Shown here piece by piece: positions 53,379-61,009 of a stretch of 64,000 bases of DNA. The translations under genes were made by a program, and so were the position numbers. Each line of letters opens with the position of its first letter. The stretch's first letter is position 1. This DNA is from Arthrobacter sp. (GTDB lineage: Bacteria > Actinomycetota > Actinomycetes > Actinomycetales > Micrococcaceae). The stretch covers positions 1-64,000 of the forward strand of contig JAPLAM010000010.1 of NCBI GenBank assembly GCA_026393275.1, in the 5' to 3' direction. A model generated the notes under the pieces. It was not told where the DNA came from. It was given only the letters and a program-made list of their open reading frames with translations, and searched no databases.

Positions 53379-53391
53379 CAATAAATACTGT
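53363..53391 (+). promoter_or_regulatory. Promoter of the uptake-system operon
   Basis: -35 TTGACA at 53363-53368, 17-nt spacer, -10 TACTGT at 53386-53391. It precedes the substrate-binding-protein start by about 72 nt and overlaps the CGCATAAT repeats. Confidence 0.65.
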
Positions 53392-53463
53392 TGCTGCAAC
53401 TCGTCTGTACAGGCGGTAGGCGGGAAGGCCCGCGCAGCGTTCACTCAAGGGAGAGCGAATCTC

Positions 53464-54459
53464 ATGAACATCAAGAAAACCCGTGCAGCGGCCGTTGGTG
53501 CCGTGGCTCTAGCACTGACACTTAGTGGTTGTGCGTCCGGATCTGTTGACGGAAGCGGCTCCACGGCGGCCGCCAGTGGCTCCGCCGGGCTCACCAAAGT
53601 CACCTACGGACTGTTTCCGTCCAGCACCGTCGCGGCACTACAAGTTGCCATCGACAAGGGCTACTTCAAGAAGCAGGGCATCGATCTCAAATTGGTCGTG
53701 GGTGCGGGCAGCAGTGCGGCACAGTTGCCCGCGCTCGCAACCGGGGAGCTCGACTTCATGCTGGCCAGCCCGGTCACAGCCCTGACGGCAACCACGCAGG
53801 GCCTCGATGTCCGCATCGTTGATGGTGTTACCCAGAACGATCCCAAGACCGTGGAAGACTCGACCGCCGTCGTTGTCGGTGCCTCATCGAGCATCAAGAG
53901 CGCCCGCGATCTCGAAGGCAAGAAGGTCTCGGTCAACGCACTGGGCAGCATTGGCGAAATCGGCATCCGTGAAGCCGTGGCCAAGGATGGAGGGGATCCG
54001 AAGAAGGTGACGTTCGTCCAGTTGTCATTCCCCGAGGTTGCAGCCCAGATCGAAGCTGGCCAGATTGACGCAGGGATGGCGGGTTCGCCCTTCATGCAGC
54101 AGGTAGTGGCCAAGGGCGGCCGGGTGGTCAGCGACTTCATCCATGACACAGGCCTGGGCGCGAATGAACTCGTGACGATCTCCAGTGGCAAACTCGTCGA
54201 CAGCGACGCTGCCATGGTCAAGCGGTTCACTGCGGCCATGAAAGACGCTTTGCCGTTCCTGACTGAGAATAATGATCTGGTCCGCGCGGCAATGCCTGCT
54301 TCGCTCGGCACCGATCCGGCCGCAGCGGCGAAAGTAAAACTCTCCATCTACAACGCGGACGTTTCGAAAGAGACCATCCAGTTGTTCGCGGATTTGCTCG
54401 TCAAATACGGCGTCGTGAGCACCAAGCCAGACGTTGACAAGGTGATCTGGAAGCCGTAA
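53464..54459 (+). CDS. ABC substrate-binding lipoprotein (SsuA/NMT1-like)
   Basis: A 331-residue extracytoplasmic solute receptor. The signal peptide ends in the lipobox TLSGCASG (Cys about 22), so it is a lipoprotein tethered outside the membrane. The mature part has the SsuA/TauA/NMT1 pattern: KVTYGLFPSSTVAALQVAIDKGYFKKQGIDLKLV, DFMLASPVTALTATTQGLDVRIV and SARDLEGKKVSVNALGSIGEIG. It delivers an organic anion to the permeases that follow. The ATG at 53464 is preferred over the upstream in-frame codons to 53359 because of the following signal peptide. A strong hairpin lies between it and the permease gene. Confidence 0.9.
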   Translation: MNIKKTRAAAVGAVALALTLSGCASGSVDGSGSTAAASGSAGLTKVTYGLFPSSTVAALQVAIDKGYFKKQGIDLKLVVGAGSSAAQLPALATGELDFMLASPVTALTATTQGLDVRIVDGVTQNDPKTVEDSTAVVVGASSSIKSARDLEGKKVSVNALGSIGEIGIREAVAKDGGDPKKVTFVQLSFPEVAAQIEAGQIDAGMAGSPFMQQVVAKGGRVVSDFIHDTGLGANELVTISSGKLVDSDAAMVKRFTAAMKDALPFLTENNDLVRAAMPASLGTDPAAAAKVKLSIYNADVSKETIQLFADLLVKYGVVSTKPDVDKVIWKP

Positions 54460-54465
54460 CCCCGC

Positions 54466-54492
54466 GGTCGGGGCCGCTCGTCGGCCCCGACC
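54466..54492 (+). terminator. Perfect 11-bp hairpin between receptor and permease genes
   Basis: GGTCGGGGCCG (54466-54476) pairs with CGGCCCCGACC (54482-54492) around CTCGT. It has no U tract, so it most likely attenuates or stabilises the upstream mRNA. This would keep receptor levels above permease levels, as is usual in these systems. Confidence 0.6.
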
Positions 54493-54529
54493 CCATATCG
54501 ATCGCAACAACTGAGAGCAGAAAAAAACC

Positions 54530-55390
54530 GTGGAAACGCAAACTCCAACCCTGAGCAGCGTGGCTGTGAGCACCCTGCCTACGCGGGAGCACAGAGTGCG
54601 TCGTGCTGCCCGGTGGACTGCTGTCGGGCCCTACGTCCTGGGTGTCGCCGGCATCCTCGCCGCACTCATCGTCTGGGAACTCTACTCAGTCTTTGGCCCG
54701 GTCAGTCAGCACCACCTGCCACCGCCGTCGGTGGTGCTTCCAACATTCTTTACCAACCTGACCTTCACCCAATTTTGGATGACCATGGGGCAGACGATGT
54801 GGGCCTGGTTCCTTGGGCTCGGCATCGCCACACTCGGTGGTGTCGCAGTTGGCCTGCTCATCGGATCCAGCGAGTTCCTGCGGTCTGCGACGCACACTTC
54901 TATCGAGTTCCTCCGCCCCATCCCGGCCGTGGGAATGATCCCATTGGCTGCACTGCTGTTCGGACCGAGGATCGGCGCCGAGCTCATGATCGTCGTTTAC
55001 GGTTGCTTCTGGATCATCATGATCCAGGTCCTGTACGGCATTACCGATATCGACAAGGTGGCAAATGACACAGTTCACACCATGCGGATGACGTGGCTGC
55101 AGCGGGTCCGCCACCTCGTATTACCCACGCTTTTGCCATATCTGATGACCGGTATTCGGATCGCGGCCACAGTCGCCCTTATCCTCGCGATCAGTTCCGA
55201 GCTCATCGTCGGCACCCCGGGTATCGGCCGGGCAGTCGCACAGGCCCAACTCAACGACAACCCGCCAGCCATGATTGCCCTTATCCTTACATCCGGAGTG
55301 CTCGGCATACTGGTCAACCTGATATTCCGCTTCATTGAGCGCAAAGTGCTTTTCTGGCACACCTCAGTCCGTTCGGAGGTGGCGGCATGA
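54530..55390 (+). CDS. ABC permease (SsuC/TauC-like)
   Basis: A 286-residue inner-membrane subunit with six hydrophobic helices and the EAA loop (about 187-206, RMTWLQRVRHLVLPTLLPYLMTG) that docks the ATPase. The long N-terminus is polar. The GTG at 54530 follows a purine-rich leader (GAGAGCAG). The 4-nt overlap with the second permease indicates coupled translation and a heterodimeric channel. Confidence 0.88.
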   Translation: METQTPTLSSVAVSTLPTREHRVRRAARWTAVGPYVLGVAGILAALIVWELYSVFGPVSQHHLPPPSVVLPTFFTNLTFTQFWMTMGQTMWAWFLGLGIATLGGVAVGLLIGSSEFLRSATHTSIEFLRPIPAVGMIPLAALLFGPRIGAELMIVVYGCFWIIMIQVLYGITDIDKVANDTVHTMRMTWLQRVRHLVLPTLLPYLMTGIRIAATVALILAISSELIVGTPGIGRAVAQAQLNDNPPAMIALILTSGVLGILVNLIFRFIERKVLFWHTSVRSEVAA

Positions 55391-56160
55391 TCGTCCTCAA
55401 ACGCATAGGTATGTGGTTCGGCCTGCCGGCCATCCTCATCGCCATCTGGTGGGCGACCACAGCCCAGGGAGTGAACTTCTTCGTCCCCAAACCGGACAAG
55501 ATGGCCAGCACTTTTGCCAAAGTCTGGTACAGCGAAAAGTTCTTCACGGACGTTCTCCCCAGTATTGGGCGACTGTCCATCAGCCTCCTGATCTCACTGG
55601 TGCTCGGGGTGGTCCTCGGAATTGCGATTGGGCTGTCACGCAATTTGCGCTGGCTTCTCGAGCCACTGCTCGAATTCGTCAGGGCGGTACCCTCAACGAT
55701 CCTCATTCCGGTTCTGCTGCTGCTGATCGGTATCAATGACACGATGAAGGTCGCCGTCATCGTCCTCGGCTGCCTCTGGCCCATCCTGTTGAATACTGTG
55801 GAAGGCGTGCGGTCCCTTGATGAAGTCCTGAAGAATACCGCCCGCGTCTACGGCCTTCGTGGGTTCGACCGCATCCGCTACCTCGTTCTGCCAGGCGCCT
55901 CACCGCTCATCATGGCCGGCATCCGGCACAGCCTCGCGGTCGGCCTCATCCTCTTGGTTGTCTCGGAGATGTTCGCCTCGACCGACGGCATTGGCTATTC
56001 GATTATTAACTTTCAAAACCGCGTCGCGATCCCGGAAATGTGGAGCGGTATCGTTCTCCTGGGAATCATCGGAGTGCTGCTGTCGGTAGCTTTCCAAGCG
56101 ATCCAGAAGCGCGTTTTGGGATGGTACTACGGTCTAAAGGAGGCCTCGAATGACGGCTAA
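55387..56160 (+). CDS. ABC permease (SsuC/TauC-like), second subunit
   Basis: A 257-residue membrane subunit with six helices and an EAA loop (RVYGLRGFDRIRYLVLPGASPLIMAGIRHSL). It differs clearly from the first permease, so the transporter has two distinct permeases. It overlaps the preceding gene by 4 nt and the ATPase gene by 11 nt. Confidence 0.88.
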   Translation: MIVLKRIGMWFGLPAILIAIWWATTAQGVNFFVPKPDKMASTFAKVWYSEKFFTDVLPSIGRLSISLLISLVLGVVLGIAIGLSRNLRWLLEPLLEFVRAVPSTILIPVLLLLIGINDTMKVAVIVLGCLWPILLNTVEGVRSLDEVLKNTARVYGLRGFDRIRYLVLPGASPLIMAGIRHSLAVGLILLVVSEMFASTDGIGYSIINFQNRVAIPEMWSGIVLLGIIGVLLSVAFQAIQKRVLGWYYGLKEASNDG

Positions 56161-56986
56161 CAAGTCGGATGTCCGACTCAGTGTCCAGCAGCTGCGCAAG
56201 GTCTATGGTGTAGGCAGCCGCAACGAAGTGGAGGCCGTGCGGTCCCTCACGTTCGATCTGCATGCCGGCGAGTTCGCCTGCTTGGTGGGGCCGTCCGGTT
56301 CGGGGAAAACGACGCTGCTGAAATGCATCGCCGGACTCCTGGAGCCGACATCCGGCGAGGTGGTGCTCGACGGCCGGCGGGTTGCCGGCCCTGCCGAGGG
56401 CATGGCAGTGGTCTTTCAGGAGTACAGCCGCAGCCTGTTTCCTTGGCTGAGCGTTGAAGACAACGTCGAGCTGCCGCTGAAGACCTCCGGCGTGCCCAAG
56501 GCTGAACGCAAGGAGCGCGTCAGTGAGGCCCTCGAGGCCGTCAGTCTCTCCCACGCAACCAAGAGCTACCCGTGGCAGCTCTCCGGTGGCATGCAGCAGC
56601 GCGTGGCAATTGCCCGTGCTGTCGCCTCCAACCCCAGCGTGCTTCTCATGGATGAGCCCTTCGCAGCAGTCGACGCGCAAACCCGCGGAGAGCTCGAAGA
56701 CCTCGTCCGCGACGTCTGGAAGCGCCTCAATATGACAATTCTCTTTGTGACCCACGATATCGACGAGTCCGTCTACCTGGCGGAGCGAGTGCTGGTGCTC
56801 TCGAGTTCGCCGACCATCATCCAGGCCGACCTGCACATCGATCTTCCGGACGTACGCAGCCAAGCTGACACCAGGTCGCTGCACCGCTTCGGCGAACTGC
56901 GCCATCAGGTCTACGAGGAAGTTCAGTTCGCCAAGATCAACCCGGGTGGCGAGCGGACGGCAGCCCGCGAGGAGCTGCGCTCATGA
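56150..56986 (+). CDS. ABC ATPase (SsuB/TauB-like)
   Basis: A 278-residue ATP-binding subunit. Walker A is GPSGSGKTT (about 49-57), Q-loop VFQEYSRSLFPW, signature QLSGGMQQRVAIARA, Walker B VLLMDEPFAAVD and switch VTHDIDESV. The FQ-x-S-L-PW segment is typical of aliphatic-sulphonate/aromatic-acid uptake ATPases. It drives the two permeases and lipoprotein encoded upstream. The next gene (TetR) starts within its last codons. Confidence 0.92.
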   Translation: MTANKSDVRLSVQQLRKVYGVGSRNEVEAVRSLTFDLHAGEFACLVGPSGSGKTTLLKCIAGLLEPTSGEVVLDGRRVAGPAEGMAVVFQEYSRSLFPWLSVEDNVELPLKTSGVPKAERKERVSEALEAVSLSHATKSYPWQLSGGMQQRVAIARAVASNPSVLLMDEPFAAVDAQTRGELEDLVRDVWKRLNMTILFVTHDIDESVYLAERVLVLSSSPTIIQADLHIDLPDVRSQADTRSLHRFGELRHQVYEEVQFAKINPGGERTAAREELRS

Positions 56987-57678
56987 GCCCCCGGGCAGGC
57001 GCTGACGCCAGCACTAATGGAGCCGTCAAGCCGGAAACGGGCAAACGTCGCCGCGTCCACCATTCCACCCCGGAAAATGAACGCGCCATCCTTGAGGCGG
57101 TGCTGCAGCTCGCTGTCACCGAGGGCTATGAAGGTACAACGATGGCTGAGGTCGCCCGGGTAGCCCATCTGCCGATCGGATCCGTCTACTGGCACTTTGA
57201 AAACAAAGAAGGCTTGTTCGCCGCGCTGATCGACTACTGCTTCGAAAACTGGAAGACGCGTCACCGGGGGCCGGAAAACAGGGTCATTCTCCGCACGAGC
57301 ATCGCCGGATCCGCGGCTAATTCCGCCGACCCGGCGAACGCGCAGGAAGCATTCTGGATCATTGGACTGCTCTTTGCGCTGGAGAAGCGACTGGCGGGGA
57401 ACGCCGCACGCCAAAAATACCTGGAAGTGCGCGAGGAGATGTACGAACTCATGGTCGAGGCTGTCACTCCGGGTATCCCCGCCGCAGCCTTACGCGTGAA
57501 ACCAGACCTCGCCCGAAAAGTCGTCATGCTTGGCCGCGCCCTGACGGACGGTTTTTACATATCGGCATCCGCGGGGGACAAGATCGACTTTGCCGAGGCG
57601 GCGGAGCTGTCTGCGCTGGCCATGGATAAGCTCGTCCAGCACTACGCCAGCCTTGGGGCCGCGGAGGATCAACCATGA
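56983..57678 (+). CDS. TetR-family regulator
   Basis: A 231-residue regulator. The N-terminal TetR HTH (about 34-78) reads ERAILEAVLQLAVTEGYEGTTMAEVARVAHLPIGSVYWHFENKEGLF and is followed by a ligand domain. It overlaps the ATPase gene by 4 nt and the SDR gene by 4 nt, so it is made together with the genes it probably controls. Candidate sites are the CGCATAAT repeats or the TCTAG operator. No further evidence separates them. Confidence 0.9.
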   Translation: MSPRAGADASTNGAVKPETGKRRRVHHSTPENERAILEAVLQLAVTEGYEGTTMAEVARVAHLPIGSVYWHFENKEGLFAALIDYCFENWKTRHRGPENRVILRTSIAGSAANSADPANAQEAFWIIGLLFALEKRLAGNAARQKYLEVREEMYELMVEAVTPGIPAAALRVKPDLARKVVMLGRALTDGFYISASAGDKIDFAEAAELSALAMDKLVQHYASLGAAEDQP

Positions 57679-58388
57679 GCGGTTCGGACCGGGTAGCCCT
57701 GGTGGTTGGCGGCGGCCGCGGCATTGGCGCCGCCGCTGTCCGCGCACTGGCCGGCGATGGGTACCGTATTGCCGCGCTTTCGCCTTCCGGGAGCGCAATG
57801 GACCTTGCCCGCAGCCTGGGCGGGGTTGGAACCAAGGGTTCCAACCGGTCCGTGGCGGACCTGGAAGCAGTCACGGACTTGGCGCTGACCACATACGGAC
57901 GCATCGACGTCGTGGTTAACAGTTCCGGACATGCTGCCAGGAAGCCTGTGCTGGAGATCACCGACGACGAGTGGGCAGAGGGCTACGAGATGTACCTTCT
58001 CAACGTCATCCGAATGAGCCGGATCGTGACCCCTCACATGGTTGCCGCAGGAGGTGGGGCGATCGTCAACGTCTCCACGAGTTCCCCCTTCGAGCCAAAC
58101 CCGAACTACCCGGTCTCAGGCACGTTCCGTGCGGCGCTGGGTACTTTCACCAAGTTGTACTCCGACGAGTATGGGCCCTCCGGGATCCGGATGAACAACG
58201 TTCTTCCGGGCTTCACCAAAGAGGATCCGGGCACTGTACCGGCGGAATGGACCACCCGAATACCTCTGCGCAGGCCTGCCAGCACGAAAGAAGTGGCCCG
58301 CGTCATTCGGTTTCTCGCCAGCGAAGAAGCCAGCTACATCACAGGCCAGAACATCCGAGTGGATGGCGGCGCGTCCCGCTCCGTTTAG
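57675..58388 (+). CDS. Short-chain dehydrogenase/reductase, atypical active site
   Basis: A 237-residue Rossmann protein with the nucleotide motif VVGGGRGIGAAAVRAL and NSSG. The active-site segment reads YPVSGTFRAALGTFTKLYSD. Tyr145 is present, but position +4 is Gly149 instead of the catalytic Lys of YxxxK. The block resembles a subgroup of SDRs in which a nearby Arg/Lys may serve. It could reduce or oxidise a ketone/alcohol of the aromatic side chain, or work as a non-catalytic protein. It overlaps the TetR stop by 4 nt. Confidence 0.78.
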   Translation: MSGSDRVALVVGGGRGIGAAAVRALAGDGYRIAALSPSGSAMDLARSLGGVGTKGSNRSVADLEAVTDLALTTYGRIDVVVNSSGHAARKPVLEITDDEWAEGYEMYLLNVIRMSRIVTPHMVAAGGGAIVNVSTSSPFEPNPNYPVSGTFRAALGTFTKLYSDEYGPSGIRMNNVLPGFTKEDPGTVPAEWTTRIPLRRPASTKEVARVIRFLASEEASYITGQNIRVDGGASRSV

Positions 58389-58417
58389 GGGCCGACGCTG
58401 AAAGAAAGGTTTTAGCT

Positions 58418-59293
58418 ATGTCACTTGGTGTGATTACCGAAATGGGTTATCTCGCAATGCGGACCCGTGACTACGATGAGTCGCTCGAGTTGGCGACTGA
58501 CGTCCTCGGTCTGCGCATGACACACAACGACGACGACAGGGCCTATTTGTCCGCTGCGGACCGTCACCACGAGCTCGTCTACGTGAAAGGCGAGGAGAAT
58601 GGCATCGACCATATTGGCCTTGTCGCGGACAGCCCGGAGGGTTTGGAGATCATCCGCAAGCGCCTCGAGGCCGGAGGATTTCCCATCCTCACGCGCAGTC
58701 CCCTGGAACGCGAGATCGGGGAGGGCTTCGCCGTCATGGGCCCGGAGGGATACGTCTATCACATTTATGTCGGCATGAAGTCGTTCCGGCATGGTCCAGC
58801 GTCCTTCGGGCCGGACCGGTACGGCCATATCAACATCCACCCCCAGCATCCGACGGCGATGAAGGACTTTCTGGTGGAGTTCTTCGGATTCAAGGTCTCG
58901 GACGTCATCGGCAAGGACTTCGGCTATTTCCTGCGCTGCAATCCGGACCACCATGGCATCGCGCTCATCAAGGGACGCGGCACATTGCACCACCATGCAT
59001 GGCAGACGCAGTCCGTGGCCGACCTTGGACGTCTAGGGGACCGGTTGTTTGCCCGTGGCCGTCGTCTGATCTGGGGCCCGGTCCGTCATGGCGCGGGCCA
59101 CAATATCGCGGCATATTACGTGGAGCCCAACGGCACCGTGGTTGAGCTCTACACGGACCTTGAGCAGATCCATGAAATTGATCGTCCCCCCATCGAGTGG
59201 AGCCAGGACGACCGGACGTGGTTCAACCGGTGGGGCGTCTACAACGGCGAGGATTTCCGCTCACACGGTGTCTTCCCGGTCTCGCTGGGCTGA
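58418..59293 (+). CDS. Type I extradiol dioxygenase (VOC fold, catechol 2,3-dioxygenase-like)
   Basis: A 291-residue two-module VOC enzyme. The first module covers about 5-118; the catalytic second module covers about 130-270. Iron ligands are visible: His137 (YGHINIH), one of His191-193 (LHHHAW, probably His193) and Glu243 (VVELYTD), the 2-His-1-Glu set of DHBD/catechol extradiol enzymes. It is unrelated to the LigB-type MhpB encoded in unit 1. The ATG at 58418 has GAAAGAAAGG upstream. It would cleave a second catechol intermediate, so this region can open two kinds of ring. Confidence 0.87.
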   Translation: MSLGVITEMGYLAMRTRDYDESLELATDVLGLRMTHNDDDRAYLSAADRHHELVYVKGEENGIDHIGLVADSPEGLEIIRKRLEAGGFPILTRSPLEREIGEGFAVMGPEGYVYHIYVGMKSFRHGPASFGPDRYGHINIHPQHPTAMKDFLVEFFGFKVSDVIGKDFGYFLRCNPDHHGIALIKGRGTLHHHAWQTQSVADLGRLGDRLFARGRRLIWGPVRHGAGHNIAAYYVEPNGTVVELYTDLEQIHEIDRPPIEWSQDDRTWFNRWGVYNGEDFRSHGVFPVSLG

Positions 59294-59311
59294 GCGGCTG
59301 CCGTGCCGTCC

Positions 59312-60016
59312 CTACTCCTGGGATGGCGCGGCCTCTGCGGCGGCACGGAATTCAGCGTCTTCAATGATGTCGATGGTCCGCATGTAGTGCTCACGCAGTA
59401 GTTTGGTGGCCGTCGGCGCATCCCGCACCATGGTCGCCTCGAGGATCGCGCGGTGCTCGGCCTCGATGTCCCGTGATTGCGCGCGCTGATCCGGGGCGGT
59501 CCACAGCCGGTAAAGGGCGGTGGCTTCACCCAGAGTTGCAGCGAAGTCCTGCAACAGTGGGACAGGGCAGGGCTCAAGCAATTTTGCATGGAACGCCTGG
59601 TGGGCGAGGAACCATTCGGACGTGATGTGGTTAGGATCTTCAGTCCCTCGGCGTGGGGTCCGTTCCAGCCGATGATGGACAGCGAGGAGGTCGGACTCCC
59701 ACATGACGTCGCCTCGCTCGATGGCCAGTGTCAGACCGTATTCTTCCACCCGACAGCGGAGCTCGCCCAGGCCACGCAACTCTTCCAGGGTGTATTCCGC
59801 GATGAAAAAGCCGCGGTTGGGGCGGAACTGAAGGAGTTTTTCGCCGGCCAATCGCACCATGGCCTCGCGGACCACTGTGGAGCTCGCGCTGTATCGCTTG
59901 GTCAGTTCGCCAATCTGCAAGTTGGTACCGGGGGCCCATTGTGCAGCGAAGATATCGGCCCGCAGCATGTCGCGGACCCCCACGCTAATCGTCTCTGCAT
60001 TCGCTTGTCGTGCCAT
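59312..60016 (-). CDS. GntR-family (FCD) transcriptional regulator
   Basis: A 234-residue regulator with an N-terminal winged HTH (VRDMLRADIFAAQWAPGTNLQIGELTKRYSASSTVVREAMVRLAGEKLL) and a C-terminal all-helical FCD effector domain containing the conserved metal/ligand residues in ELRCRVEEYGL and HQAFHAKLLE. It is divergent from the FAH gene with 130 nt between starts and convergent with the extradiol gene 19 nt away. It is a plausible repressor of unit 3 and/or unit 2. Confidence 0.9.
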   Translation of the reverse strand: MARQANAETISVGVRDMLRADIFAAQWAPGTNLQIGELTKRYSASSTVVREAMVRLAGEKLLQFRPNRGFFIAEYTLEELRGLGELRCRVEEYGLTLAIERGDVMWESDLLAVHHRLERTPRRGTEDPNHITSEWFLAHQAFHAKLLEPCPVPLLQDFAATLGEATALYRLWTAPDQRAQSRDIEAEHRAILEATMVRDAPTATKLLREHYMRTIDIIEDAEFRAAAEAAPSQE

Positions 60017-60146
60017 GGATTAAGACTACACATACGCACTGACCATTCGAAAGTGCGTTATTGACTCCGGAATGCATTCTGCATACAGTTCAAGCAACAC
60101 CAAGATTCCCCGACGGCGGATGTCGTCGGCACCAGAAAGGATTTAC
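60017..60146. promoter_or_regulatory. Divergent GntR/FAH control region
   Basis: A promoter for the FAH unit has -35 TTGACT (60061-60066), 17-nt spacer and -10 TACAGT (60084-60089). The 10-bp palindrome GAATGCATTC (60070-60079) lies within the spacer. A 7-bp inverted repeat ACGCACT (60034-60040) / AGTGCGT (60052-60058) lies between it and the GntR start and is a typical FCD-GntR-sized operator. The region holds no gene. Confidence 0.55.
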
Positions 60147-60989
60147 ATGCGCTACGCGAGTTACCTCACCCCGGCAGGACAGCCCACCTGGGGGCTGGAG
60201 ATCGACGGCCAGCTGTTCGATCTGGGTCCCAGCGGCGTCAATGTATCTCCTTCGCTTCAGTCCGCGATTGTGGACGGCCTGCTTGCCGCGGCACCGGAAT
60301 CCGACGGTGCGCCGGTTCAGCCTGTGAAAGGAACCCAGTTCCTCCCTCTCCTGGCTGCGCCCGGCAAGGTGATCTGCATCGGTGTCAACTACCGCAGCCA
60401 CCGTGAAGAGACGGGGCGGGCAGACGTTGGAAAGCCGACGGTGTTCGCACGTTTCTCCGACACGCTTGCCGCGCATGGAGCCGACTTGCCGATTCCCAGC
60501 GAGAGCGACATGTATGACTACGAGGGCGAGGTCGCATTAGTCGTGGGAGCTCCCGCGGATCACGTCCGCCCGGAGGATGCGCTCAAGGTCGTCGCCGGCT
60601 ACGCCGCTTTTAATGATTTCAGTGCCCGTGACTGGCAGCGCCACACCGGACAGTGGACTCCCGGGAAGAACTTTCCGCTGAGCGGCGCCTTCGGCCCCTA
60701 CTTCATGACCGCTGAGGAAGTCGGTGATGTCACCGAACTCGTCGTTGAGACGAGGGTCAATGGAGAAGTCCGGCAGCGCGCGGCGGTTGCGGACCTCATC
60801 TTCGACATCCCCGCGATCCTCGAATATGTGACGGCATTCACCCCGCTGTCCCCTGGTGACGTCATTGTGACCGGCACCCCCGGAGGCGTGGGGCTGTTCA
60901 TGGAGCCGCCGACGTTCCTCGCCCCCGGCGACGTCGTCGAGGTTGAGGTCGGCAAGCTCGGTACTCTGCGCAACGTTCTCGTCGCCTAA
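60147..60989 (+). CDS. Fumarylacetoacetate-hydrolase-family enzyme
   Basis: A 280-residue FAH-fold hydrolase. The metal-site segments are visible: VICIGVNYRSHREETG, YEGEVALVVG, FNDFSARDWQ, and the C-terminal SPGDVIVTGTPGGVG. FAH proteins act on fumarylacetoacetate, fumarylpyruvate or 2-oxo-hydratase-like substrates. In this cluster it would process a ring-fission or oxo-acid product. The ATG at 60147 has AGAAAGGA upstream. It is the first gene of unit 3, followed at 20 nt by the flavin hydroxylase. Confidence 0.9.
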   Translation: MRYASYLTPAGQPTWGLEIDGQLFDLGPSGVNVSPSLQSAIVDGLLAAAPESDGAPVQPVKGTQFLPLLAAPGKVICIGVNYRSHREETGRADVGKPTVFARFSDTLAAHGADLPIPSESDMYDYEGEVALVVGAPADHVRPEDALKVVAGYAAFNDFSARDWQRHTGQWTPGKNFPLSGAFGPYFMTAEEVGDVTELVVETRVNGEVRQRAAVADLIFDIPAILEYVTAFTPLSPGDVIVTGTPGGVGLFMEPPTFLAPGDVVEVEVGKLGTLRNVLVA

Positions 60990-61009
60990 AGATGCGCAAA
61001 GGTAATGCC

